Source: an uncultured Thiohalocapsa sp. (lineage in GTDB: Bacteria; Pseudomonadota; Gammaproteobacteria; Chromatiales; Chromatiaceae). Taken from it: a stretch of 64,000 nt of DNA. Of the stretch, positions 38,993 to 46,558 are shown one piece after another (the stretch's first letter is position 1; each line of letters begins with the position of its first letter). The notes beneath the pieces are model-generated. The model was not told where the DNA came from. It saw only the letters and a list, made by a program, of their open reading frames with translations, and searched no databases. The stretch lies in assembly GCF_913063425.1 (NCBI RefSeq), contig NZ_CAJXYK010000021.1, positions 1 to 64,000 on the forward strand. Reading direction: 5' to 3'. The position numbers and the translations under genes were made by a program.

Positions 38993-39850
38993 ATGAACAC
39001 CCAAGACACCCGCACCTTCAGCTTCGAGCTGTTTCCGCCGAAGACGCCGGAGGGCATGGAGAAGCTCAAGGGCACCGTGGCCAGGCTCAATGCCGTCGGC
39101 CCCGAGTATTTCTCCTGCACCTACGGCGCCGGCGGGTCCACCCGCGAGCGCACCTTCCAGACCGTGGACTGGCTCTGTGCACAGGGCATTGACACCGCCC
39201 CGCATCTCGCCTGCATCGGCTCGGATGAGGCCGAGATCCGCGACATCGTCGGCCACTACATCGACCGCGGCATCAAGCGCATCGTGGCGCTGCGCGGCGA
39301 CATGCCCTCGGGCATGGGCAGCACCGGGCGCAGCGCCTTCCGCTATGCCAACGAGCTGGTGGCCTTCCTGCGCGCGGAGTACGGCGATCGCTTCAAGCTC
39401 GAAGTGGCCGCCTATCCGGAGTTCCATCCCCAGGCGCCCAACGCCATGGCGGATCTCGAGAACTTCAAGCGCAAGGTGGACGCCGGCGCCGATGCCGCCA
39501 TCACCCAGTACTTCTTCAACCCGGATGCCTACTTCGAGTTCGTGGAGCTCTGCGACGAGGCGGGCATCGACATTCCCATCGTCGCCGGCGTCATGCCCAT
39601 CACCAACTTCACCCAGCTGGCGCGCTTCTCGGACGCCTGTGGTGCGGAGATCCCGCGCTACATCAGAAAGCGCCTGGAGGCCTACGGCGACGACAAGGAG
39701 TCCATCCGCGCCTTCGGCCACGAGGTGGTGCTGGACCTCTGCCGCCGCCTGCTGGAGGGCGGCGCGCCCGGCATCCACTTCTACACCATGAACCAGGCCG
39801 AGGCGACGCTGAAGCTCTGGCAGGAGCTGGAGCTGCCCAGCGCCCACTGA
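38993..39850 (+). CDS. metF: 5,10-methylenetetrahydrofolate reductase
   Basis: The 285-residue flavoenzyme reduces methylene-THF to methyl-THF, the methyl donor for making methionine from homocysteine. It starts at MNTQDTRTFSFELFPPKTPEGME, where SFELFPPK contains the catalytic glutamate of the family. Other parts are EYFSCTYGAGGSTRERT, HLACIG, RIVALRGDMP, AAITQYFFNPDAYFEF and PGIHFYTMNQAEAT. It follows ahcY closely, an arrangement known for SAH-riboswitch operons. The ATG at 38993 lies in a region without a strong ribosome site. Confidence 0.97.
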   Translation: MNTQDTRTFSFELFPPKTPEGMEKLKGTVARLNAVGPEYFSCTYGAGGSTRERTFQTVDWLCAQGIDTAPHLACIGSDEAEIRDIVGHYIDRGIKRIVALRGDMPSGMGSTGRSAFRYANELVAFLRAEYGDRFKLEVAAYPEFHPQAPNAMADLENFKRKVDAGADAAITQYFFNPDAYFEFVELCDEAGIDIPIVAGVMPITNFTQLARFSDACGAEIPRYIRKRLEAYGDDKESIRAFGHEVVLDLCRRLLEGGAPGIHFYTMNQAEATLKLWQELELPSAH

Positions 39851-39876
39851 GACCCCACTGCCACGGCGGCAGAGCG

Positions 39877-40572
39877 TCAACCGGGCGCGGCCCGCGGGTC
39901 GCGCTCCGGCCCAGTCGCGTCCAGCGCTCGCAGTCGCAGGTGGACCCCCAGCACGATCAGCAGGTTGGTCAGGGTCAGCAGGGCTTCGCTCGCACCGTGC
40001 AGCGCATCCGCATGCGACAGGCTCGGCAGCCCGAGCCGTCCCGTGGCGAAGCCGGTCGCCGCGACGGCGCCGGCAACGAACACCAGCAGGAACCAGAACC
40101 CCGCCACGGTCACCGGCGAGAAGAGCACCGGCTCCCGGCGCTGAAGCACCACCAGAAGCACCAGGAAGGCCAGATAGGCCAGATTCGCCGCCGGCAGCAG
40201 CGCCGCCGCTGGCGTCGCCCCGAGCAGCCGGCCCGCCCCCCAGGCGACACCCGCCGCCAGCAGCCCCGCCACCACCCAGACGGCCGCAGCACGACCGCGC
40301 AGCAGCAGCCACGATGTCGCCGCCAGCAAGGACAGGCTGCCGAGAAAGGTGAACAACCGCGCGCTGTCCAGCAGCCCATGCAACCGGTCACCGCTCGCGT
40401 GGAATGCCAGGATCAAGAGCCCCCCGACGAGGTGCGGCAGCATCGCAGCCGCGAACAGCCGCAGCCCCGGCCGACCGATGCGGATCCCATAGCGGCGGAT
40501 CAGCAGCAGCGCCGCCAGCCACTCGCTCACCGTCAGCAGGTGGATGATCCAGGTGGGAATCGATAACAGCAT
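39877..40572 (-). CDS. Seven-span membrane protein resembling a DUF2499 (Ycf49-like)/DUF3593 fusion
   Basis: The 231-residue protein starts at MLLSIPTWIIHLLTVSEWLAA. Residues 3-30 closely resemble the Ycf49-like (DUF2499) opening (SIPTWIIH..S..EW), with MLPHLVGGL and a later span fitting that domain. The C-terminal half, with spans at ~130-143 and ~155-175, then LHGASEALLTLTNLLIVLG (191-209), resembles DUF3593. Both domains are best known from cyanobacteria and plastids, where the proteins are of unknown function. I recall them as mostly separate, so a fusion would be notable. About seven spans, with no charged active site. It is convergent with metF and divergent from the monooxygenase gene. 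Confidence 0.7.
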   Translation of the reverse strand: MLLSIPTWIIHLLTVSEWLAALLLIRRYGIRIGRPGLRLFAAAMLPHLVGGLLILAFHASGDRLHGLLDSARLFTFLGSLSLLAATSWLLLRGRAAAVWVVAGLLAAGVAWGAGRLLGATPAAALLPAANLAYLAFLVLLVVLQRREPVLFSPVTVAGFWFLLVFVAGAVAATGFATGRLGLPSLSHADALHGASEALLTLTNLLIVLGVHLRLRALDATGPERDPRAAPG

Positions 40573-40758
40573 GCGCCCAACTCACAACCGGCAGTCTCTG
40601 TTGAAGACCTGAAGCGCCGGCGACAGTCACCACAACAAAATCGGTGACAGTTACCATAACGCAGGAGAGGCCCCCGCGGTGCCCTCCCCATCCGGGAGAT
40701 GGTCGCCGCGTACCACATCTGCTGAAGTCGGCGCAGTTCGGCTGAGCCCCGCAGGACC

Positions 40759-41103
40759 ATGCCGCAGCTCGCAGCCACACCTGCACCGCCCTACTACGCG
40801 GTGATCTTCAGCTCCATCCGCAGCGACCAGGACGCGGACGGCTATGCCCGCATGGCCGACGCCATGCTGGACCTCGCAGAACGACAGCCCGGTTTCCTCG
40901 GTGTCGAGAGTGCCCGGGAGACCGTCGGCATCACAGTGTCCTACCGGCGGGACGAGGAATCCATTCTGAACTGGAAACGCCACGTACATCATCCCGCGGC
41001 ACAACGGCTCGGACGCCGGCGCTGGTACAAGGACTATCGGGTCCGGGTGGCCCGGGTGGAGCCCGTCTATGCCTTGGGCGGGAGAGCACATGCAGCTGCG
41101 TGA
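40759..41103 (+). CDS. Antibiotic biosynthesis monooxygenase (ABM) domain protein
   Basis: The 114-residue protein starts at MPQLAATPAPPYYAVIFSSIRS behind AGGA. The ferredoxin-like ABM fold is clear: YYAVIFSSIRSDQDADGYARMAD, LAERQPGFLGVESARE, ITVSYRRDEESILNWKRHVHHPAAQ and a YKDYRVRVARVE strand. Such domains are small dimeric monooxygenases or heme-degrading and ligand-binding proteins; the family alone does not give the substrate. Its end overlaps the start of the methyltransferase by 14 bp, so the two are probably translationally coupled and act together. Confidence 0.88.
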   Translation: MPQLAATPAPPYYAVIFSSIRSDQDADGYARMADAMLDLAERQPGFLGVESARETVGITVSYRRDEESILNWKRHVHHPAAQRLGRRRWYKDYRVRVARVEPVYALGGRAHAAA

Positions 41104-41770
41104 CATCGTGCCCTGGGGCCGTTCCTTCGGGGAGTACAGGGCCATGTTCGCCCTCACCGGGGCGGACTTGAGCGGCCGGATACTGGGCTGCGCCGACGGC
41201 CCCGCGTCTTTCAATGCAGAGGCCACCGCCCGGGGCGCCGACGTGGTGTCCGTGGACCCCATCTATGCCTTAGCCGCGGAGGACATCGAGCGCCGCATCG
41301 CCGCGGTGCGACCAGAGATCGAGGCCGGACTGCACGCGCACCGCGAGCGCTTCGTCTGGACGCACTTCGACGGCGTCGATGAGTTGGTCGCTGCACGCCT
41401 CGACAGCATGGCGCGCTTTCTCCTGGACTACCCGGGCCCCGGGGCCTCGCCCAGGTATCGGGCCGCACGCTTACCCGATCTCCCCTTCAGCGACGGGGCG
41501 TTTGATCTCGCGCTGGTGTCGCACCTGCTCTTCAGCTACTCCGACCATCTGGATGCGAACGCCCACCGCCGCGCGGCGGCCGAGCTGATGCGTGTGGCGC
41601 GGGAGGTGCGCATCTTCCCGCTGGTGGACCTGCAAGCACGGCCGTCACCGCACCTGGAGTTGGTCTGCGCAACCGCGGACGCCGCCGGCCGGCAGCACCG
41701 CATCGACCCCGTGGACTATGAATTCCAGCGCGGCGGCAACCGCATGCTCCGGTTGATGCCTCCGGCTTGA
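41090..41770 (+). CDS. SAM-dependent methyltransferase-like protein
   Basis: The 226-residue protein was started at MQLRDIVPWGRS, because GGGAGAG lies just before this ATG; the upstream M would overlap the previous gene further. The Rossmann methyltransferase fold is suggested by GRILGCADGPASFNAEATARGADVVSVDPIYAL (motif I with an acidic strand end), ARLPDLPFSDGAFDLALVSHLLFSYSDHLD (motif for the class I fold) and a C-terminal strand FPLVDLQARPSPHLE. The GxCxG motif is weaker than usual. Coupled to the ABM gene, which suggests oxidation and methylation of one small molecule, but the substrate is not known. Confidence 0.75.
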   Translation: MQLRDIVPWGRSFGEYRAMFALTGADLSGRILGCADGPASFNAEATARGADVVSVDPIYALAAEDIERRIAAVRPEIEAGLHAHRERFVWTHFDGVDELVAARLDSMARFLLDYPGPGASPRYRAARLPDLPFSDGAFDLALVSHLLFSYSDHLDANAHRRAAAELMRVAREVRIFPLVDLQARPSPHLELVCATADAAGRQHRIDPVDYEFQRGGNRMLRLMPPA

Positions 41771-41781
41771 GCGCAAGGTCG

Positions 41782-43020
41782 TCAGCCGGCATCCCCGCCT
41801 GCCGCCAAAGACAGGTCCGCCTGGCGACCGCCACGGCCTGAGCAACGCCGCCGCGCAAGCAGCAGCAGCCCGCCCAGCAGCCCGTTCAGCAGCAGGGGCA
41901 GCGTCGCCGGCGCGGCGGCGGGTGCCGGAAACGCCTGGTCGAAGCTGACATTGAAAGCCACCAGCGTGTTGAGCGACAGCGGATCGCCGTCATCTGCGAT
42001 CATCAGGAGGGGACGGCTCAGGCCATGCCAGGGCCCGAAGGCCAGACCCTCCAGGTTGTCGAAGATCAGCCCCTCGGTGGACAGGTCCAGCACCAAGTCC
42101 TTGGTGGCGGCCGTGACCAGCCCGCTCTCGAAATCCGCGGCGATGGCGTCAACCCCGGTTACATTGGTGGCCCCGCTCAGGTCCACCGCGAAGAGCCGCA
42201 CGCTGAAGCCCGGAATGAATCCCCCGAAAAGCGTGGGGGCCCGTTCCAGCGCGAGCAGCGTCTGCGGCCCCGTCGCCAGCATGGCCACCAGACCGTTCTG
42301 GGTGCCGATGTCATCCAGCACATAGGCGTATTGTCCAACCTCGGTGCCCGTGCCGAGGTCGTATTCGATGAGCCGCGTCAGCGCGCTGCTGCCGCCGGTG
42401 AGCTCGTCCTGACTCAGACCCTCTTCGGCGCCGGTGAACAAGGCGCTGCCGTCCGGCGCGACCGCCACGCCCTCGAAGCCGCGATTGTGGCGAATGCCGT
42501 CGGGTGCGATGGGCGCGAAGGGGGCGGGCAGCGGCAGTTCCCCGGCGATGCTGCCGGTGGCGGGGTCCAGGCGGCCGACAAAGGGCTCATAACCGCCGCC
42601 GTTGGCATCGTTGGCGTTGCCATTGCCCTCGGTGCTCACCCACCAGCTGCCGTCGGCGCCGATGTGGATGCCCTCCGGGTCATCAGCGGAGCCGGAGAGC
42701 GCGAGCGGAAGCTCCGCGGTGACCGACGCATCGCCGGCGTCCAAGGCACCGTCAGCCAGATCGACGCGCAAGCCGAAGGCGCGGCCCTCGTCCGAGAGCA
42801 GCACCCATTGCCCGGTGGCGGGGTCGTAGGCCAGGTCCGACAGCCCGCCGATACCGGTTGCGCCGCCCGCGGTCTCGGGCAGGGTGACAGACCCCAGGTA
42901 GTCGATGGCCGTGACGGACGCCGCCCGCACATCACCGACCATCATCACCGCCGTCAAGAACAAGGTCCCGAGCCAAGGCAGGGGCGCCGAGGCGCGGCTC
43001 AGGGTACGCATGATGGGCAT
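41782..43020 (-). CDS. Esterase/phytase-like beta-propeller protein with a probable PEP-CTERM-type anchor
   Basis: The 412-residue exported protein starts at MPIMRTLSRASAPLPW with a GGAGAG ribosome site and has a signal peptide ending near VGDVRA. The body looks like the esterase-like activity of phytase family: VTLPETAGGATGIGGLSDLAYD, WVLLSDEGRAFGL, SADDPEGIHI, RGFEGVAVAPDGSALFTGAEEG, and NLEGLAFGPWHG. The end (FPAPAAAPATLPLLL, a hydrophobic span and ARRRCSGRGGR) resembles an exosortase signal, although the motif is degenerate and the tail longer than usual. It is probably anchored or secreted. It could be a surface phosphoesterase, but substrate is unknown. Confidence 0.75.
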   Translation of the reverse strand: MPIMRTLSRASAPLPWLGTLFLTAVMMVGDVRAASVTAIDYLGSVTLPETAGGATGIGGLSDLAYDPATGQWVLLSDEGRAFGLRVDLADGALDAGDASVTAELPLALSGSADDPEGIHIGADGSWWVSTEGNGNANDANGGGYEPFVGRLDPATGSIAGELPLPAPFAPIAPDGIRHNRGFEGVAVAPDGSALFTGAEEGLSQDELTGGSSALTRLIEYDLGTGTEVGQYAYVLDDIGTQNGLVAMLATGPQTLLALERAPTLFGGFIPGFSVRLFAVDLSGATNVTGVDAIAADFESGLVTAATKDLVLDLSTEGLIFDNLEGLAFGPWHGLSRPLLMIADDGDPLSLNTLVAFNVSFDQAFPAPAAAPATLPLLLNGLLGGLLLLARRRCSGRGGRQADLSLAAGGDAG

Positions 43021-43238
43021 CTCAGGACTCTCCGGCTCAGGCTTGTCAGCGGATTCTAACCCGCGATCCCGGCCCCGGCCCGCGCAGCCGGCAACTCACA
43101 AGCGCGACGACAGAGCCGGCGCACTCAATGCCCGCCCCGACGACGACGCCCACGACGAAGATCTCTGCATTTCTGGCCTGGAATCCGCACCGCGTGCGCC
43201 CACCTCCTGTCAAGACACCATGCAACGCGGAGTCCGGC

Positions 43239-43574
43239 ATGCCCCACCTCGACTACACGGCCGTCACCAGCGGCGGTCGCGCCTTCGACATGCGCTTTCC
43301 GCTGCATCCCGAGACCACCTCCCGGGACCAGGTCGCCGCGATGCTCACGCACACACTGGCGAGTATCAACGACACGGTGGCCGGCGGCGCGGCAGCAGCC
43401 GGCAGTGCGGTCAGCGACGGCGACATCCTGCAGGCGCTCGCCATGGCCATGGCCGTGCGGGCGCGGATGATCGAGGCGCCGCCGGCCACGTCGCTGCGGC
43501 TCATGCACGAGCTCGTGGACACGGCCTATGCCGCCGCCCTGCAGGCACAGGACTACAGCGCCGGCCGCTCCTGA
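43239..43574 (+). CDS. Small hypothetical protein (111 residues)
   Basis: The start MPHLDYTAVTSGGRAFDMRFPLHPETT was chosen over the longer frame because the upstream part (rich in P and T) is unlike protein. The protein is alanine-rich and mostly helical (QVAAMLTHTLASINDTVAGG, DILQALAMAMAVRARMIEA, LVDTAYAAALQAQDYSAG). No signal peptide and no known family were recognised. It lies 28 bp before the dioxygenase gene in the same direction, so they may form an operon. Function unknown. Confidence 0.6.
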   Translation: MPHLDYTAVTSGGRAFDMRFPLHPETTSRDQVAAMLTHTLASINDTVAGGAAAAGSAVSDGDILQALAMAMAVRARMIEAPPATSLRLMHELVDTAYAAALQAQDYSAGRS

Positions 43575-43602
43575 CACCGGCACAGCCCAGCGGAGAGCCA
43601 TC

Positions 43603-44256
43603 ATGCCCCACGAGCCCCGACAGCCCCGGCGCAGACAACTACTGTTCGCCGCAGCGGGACTGACAACCGGCCTGGCGCCGGCCCTGGGCCTGCCTGCGGC
43701 CCGCACGCCGACGCCCGTCCAGAGCCGCGGCCCCTTCTATCCGGACCGTCTGCCCCTGGACCGCGATAACGACCTCACCAGACGCATGCCGAAAGGCAAT
43801 GCTGCCGACGGGGTTGCGCGCGGTGAGATCACCGACCTCGCCGGCCGGGTGCTGACCACGGAGGGCGCGCCGCTCGAGGGCGCTTTGGTGGAGATCTGGC
43901 AGTGCGATGCCAACGGGCGCTACCTGCACACGGGGGACCGGGGCGGCGCCCCGCGGGACCCGGGCTTCCAGGGCTACGGCCGCACGCGCACGGACAGCGA
44001 CGGCGGCTATCGCTTCCGCACCATCAAGCCCGTGCCTTACCCCGGCCGTGCGCCGCACATCCATATCGCCGTGACCGCGGCCGATGGCCGGCAGTTCGTG
44101 ACCCAGGTCTATGTCGAGGGTGCGCCGGAGAACCCGGGCGACTTTCTGCGGCGCCGTCTGCCGCCGGCGGAGCGCGCGGCGGTGACCGTGCCCTTTCACC
44201 CGGCGGCGGACGCCCCGGGCCTGCTTGCGGCGCACTTCGACATCGTCCTCGGCTGA
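43603..44256 (+). CDS. Intradiol ring-cleavage dioxygenase-like protein, Tat-exported
   Basis: The 217-residue protein starts at MPHEPRQPRRRQLLFAAAGLTTGLAPALGL, a twin-arginine signal (RRRQLLF plus a hydrophobic stretch). The body resembles protocatechuate 3,4-dioxygenase: SRGPFYPDRLPLDRDNDL, GALVEIWQCDANGRYLH, GYGRTRTDSDGGYRFRTIKPVPYPGRAPHIHIAV. Tyr and His residues that bind the non-heme Fe(III) are conserved (Y in GRYLH and PYP, H in HIHI). Enzymes of this type cleave catechols between the hydroxyls. Export by Tat suggests a folded periplasmic enzyme. Substrate is not known; no aromatic-degradation cluster is nearby. Confidence 0.88.
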   Translation: MPHEPRQPRRRQLLFAAAGLTTGLAPALGLPAARTPTPVQSRGPFYPDRLPLDRDNDLTRRMPKGNAADGVARGEITDLAGRVLTTEGAPLEGALVEIWQCDANGRYLHTGDRGGAPRDPGFQGYGRTRTDSDGGYRFRTIKPVPYPGRAPHIHIAVTAADGRQFVTQVYVEGAPENPGDFLRRRLPPAERAAVTVPFHPAADAPGLLAAHFDIVLG

Positions 44257-44264
44257 CGGCATTC

Positions 44265-44284
44265 TCAGCGACTTGCGTCGCTGA
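44265..44284 (-). terminator. Hairpin terminator-like element after the dioxygenase gene
   Basis: TCAGCGAC (44265-44272) pairs with GTCGCTGA (44277-44284) around a TTGC loop. On the plus strand it is followed by AAAA, so the U run lies on the minus-strand side and it best suits a minus transcript such as the gene ending at 44338. Confidence 0.45.
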
Positions 44285-44337
44285 AAATGGCGGGGGCTCC
44301 CGCCCCGCACGGGAAACGCCGATGCATCGACCTTTCC

Positions 44338-44727
44338 CTATGGCATCGCGGGCTGCGGCTGGCTCTCGCCCGCGCCGAGCTCTTCCATGATGGTCACGGT
44401 GACGAGACCAAAATCATCCGCTGCGGTGATTTCCACGTCGAGCGACGATTCCACCATATCGCCCTGACCTGCGAGGGCATCCGCAACACTCATCAGAACC
44501 TCATCGACCTCCGTCTCCGGGAGGGTCACGGTGATCACGTTCATTGCGTCCCGGCTGGTGCCGACGGTGGTCATGTCCATCTCAAGATGCGGCGTTCCTT
44601 CCAGATTCACCGAAATCGCGTCGTAAATCTCGTCGCTGACGACACCCTCCGCGGCGTGATGAGCGGCGAGCGGGCCGGCCATGCACAATGCAACGACGCC
44701 GACCGCGACCAGGGGTGCTTTTCTCAT
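44338..44727 (-). CDS. Small exported protein of unknown function
   Basis: The 129-residue protein starts at MRKAPLVAVGVVALCMAGPLAAHHAAEGVV, chosen because AAGGAGGAAG lies just before this ATG. Residues 1-22 form a signal peptide with cleavage near LAA. The mature part (about 107 residues) is acidic and has a strand-helix-strand pattern (VISDEIYDAISVNLEGT..., MNVITVTLPETEVDEVLMSVADALAG, LVTVTIMEELGAGESQ). No domain was recognised. It stands alone and is convergent with the dioxygenase gene. Confidence 0.75.
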   Translation of the reverse strand: MRKAPLVAVGVVALCMAGPLAAHHAAEGVVSDEIYDAISVNLEGTPHLEMDMTTVGTSRDAMNVITVTLPETEVDEVLMSVADALAGQGDMVESSLDVEITAADDFGLVTVTIMEELGAGESQPQPAMP

Positions 44728-45741
44728 TGACTTCCTCCTTCCGGAAAGGGCCGGGCGCATCGCAGCCGCACGATGGCCATTGTGTCGACGCCCGGCAGGT
44801 TGAAACCCGGCGTCCTGGACACCCGCGCAACTGATCCGATCCGAATGGATCGGCTGCGGTCAACGGACACGGCCCCCCTTGCCCGAAGCGAGGTACAGAA
44901 CTTCAAAAACCATTCAAAATATAGACCTTTGAACAGACCCGTCCGGCCCGTTCATCCCGTCAGGTGTTCGCTGGTCGGTCGATAAGTCGAACTTGGATAC
45001 ACTCTGTATGCAATCCCGAATCTCTCTGAACCTTGCAGGCATGGCGCAAAAAATCCGAAAGCGCAGTCAATCAATTCATTATTCAGTAACTTATTGAGCG
45101 GAATGACCTTTGGCAGCGCGCCGCAGATCCCGCTGGCGGCGCTAATGGCGTGTGTACTCACCACAGGTGAAGCACCAGCCCGATCACCATCCCACCCATG
45201 AGTGCTTCACTGAACAAAAGCACGGCAGTGCCTTACGTTGGCATCAGCGGACGCTGTGCGGAACCAGCGCTGAGATGCGGCAATTCGTTCCTTGCTGTGG
45301 GGCGCATCAGGGCGCTCCGGCGCGCGGTGGCGTCGCGGGCATCGTGCGGGCGAAGACCAGCGGATGGACACCTGGAAGAACGACGCCTCCCAGATCACGG
45401 CCCGGAGAAAAGCCGCATGATCATCGGGATACAGGCCCCGATCGAGGCAGAACGGGCAGGGCTCGACGCTGCCGGCTGCAGCGGCAAGGGTCCGGACGCG
45501 GCCCGCCCGAACCGGCCGCGACGGCGCCTGAGCTTCCGCTGACGCCCCGGTTTCACCTGGCTCCGAGGGCCTCCTGTCACGATCTCAGGCCTTGGGCATA
45601 AACTGCTGAGCACGGACAGAGAAAGGGACAGGCGGCGAACGGAGCCGGCAGGGAGTCCGCAGACGTGAATCGAGCAGGCATGTGCCCAATTTCGTAACAT
45701 CGACGCAGCAGTCACGCACGAGCCGACCGGGACCGGGAACC
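44728..45741. other. Intergenic region of about 1 kb without a clear gene
   Basis: The stretch 44890-45110 is AT-rich for this genome (with GTAACTTATTG at 45089-45099) and probably holds a promoter. From 45115 on it is GC-rich. A few short frames can be read, such as one from ATG 45364 (MDTWKNDASQITARRKAA), but none has a good ribosome site or a family. I assign no gene. Confidence 0.4.
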
Positions 45742-46248
45742 TTGGACCAAGACGCCTTCCGCGACACCTACAACGCCGTCAACGAGCGCCGCTGCCCGTA
45801 CGAGAAGTCCATCCTCACGGGCAACTGCGACTGCGCCCGGGCCAAGCGCTTCTGCATCGCCGAGCGCGAGGGGGTGCGCTGCGCCACCGACGACGCCCAG
45901 GCGCGCTGCCTCGCGTTTCTGGAGCATGTGCGCCTCCAGGCGCGCTTTGCGCTCAGGACCACCGACGGGCACTCGGCGCTGCCGCATGCCAAGGCCATGC
46001 GCGTCCAGGTGGGCGGCCTGCGCGGCGTGCGCGCGGCCCTTGCCGGTGATGAGCCCGTGGACGCATCGAGTCCGATCGAGGACGTCGACGGCCTGCTGCA
46101 CGCGGCGGTGGACCGCTTCGGCACGCTCGACGCGTTTCCCTACGCCCTGATCATCCAGCAAATCGCCGCCTACAAGGGCCGGCAGTCCTTCCGCGAGCGG
46201 CGGCGTCAGCGCAAACAGGCCGATGATCCCGATGACGAGCCGGCCTGA
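45742..46248 (+). CDS. Cysteine-rich conserved hypothetical protein
   Basis: The start is probably TTG 45742 (LDQDAFRDTYNAVNERRCPYEK), because sequence upstream of it is not protein-like. The 168-residue protein has a cluster of seven cysteines near the N-terminus (CPYEKSILTGNCDCARAKRFC, then VRC and ARC), which could bind zinc or an iron-sulfur cluster. The middle is mixed and the C-terminus is highly charged (ERRRQRKQADDPDDEPA). A short helix (FPYALIIQQIAAYKG) precedes it. No family was recognised and it has no clear operon partner. Probably cytoplasmic. Confidence 0.7.
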   Translation: MDQDAFRDTYNAVNERRCPYEKSILTGNCDCARAKRFCIAEREGVRCATDDAQARCLAFLEHVRLQARFALRTTDGHSALPHAKAMRVQVGGLRGVRAALAGDEPVDASSPIEDVDGLLHAAVDRFGTLDAFPYALIIQQIAAYKGRQSFRERRRQRKQADDPDDEPA

Positions 46249-46456
46249 GCGGAATCAGGCTGACAGGCCAGCGCCTCCCCGCACCCAGGACCGGGCGCAC
46301 TCGCCAGACAACCAACCTGACACAGGGAGGCAGTCCGGGCCTGCAAGCGTGCCAAGCCGGGTGCGTGCCACTGCGGATGCCCCATCTGCAGCAGTCACTC
46401 GCAAGTTGGAACAACGAGGAAAACGATGCCAGGACCGGTGCCGACGCGGCTGAGGG

Positions 46457-46558
46457 TCAGCCCGCCCCCTCGTCGCGCAGATAGAGCCAGATGAGTGCGC
46501 CGATGAACGCGAACACGACGACGTTGAGCACCGTGTCGATGAGGCTGCCGACGATCAT
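46457..46558 (-). CDS. Single-span membrane microprotein coupled to the BCCT transporter
   Basis: The 33-residue frame starts with ATG 46558-46556, which overlaps the TGA of the BCCT gene (ATGA, 4-bp overlap). A GGAGGAGGG lies just upstream inside the transporter gene. The protein MIVGSLIDTVLNVVVFAFI continues to GALIWLYLRDEGAG: one hydrophobic span (residues ~5-27) and a short charged tail. Position, ribosome site and coupling all support a real gene that acts with the transporter, as small subunits do for some other symporters (known for MetS of an NSS transporter). It is too short for standard gene finders. Confidence 0.75.
   Translation of the reverse strand: MIVGSLIDTVLNVVVFAFIGALIWLYLRDEGAG

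Noticed and set aside
45152-45601. 149-residue frame in the intergenic gap
   Set aside because: The translation is proline/arginine-rich with no ribosome site or family resemblance.
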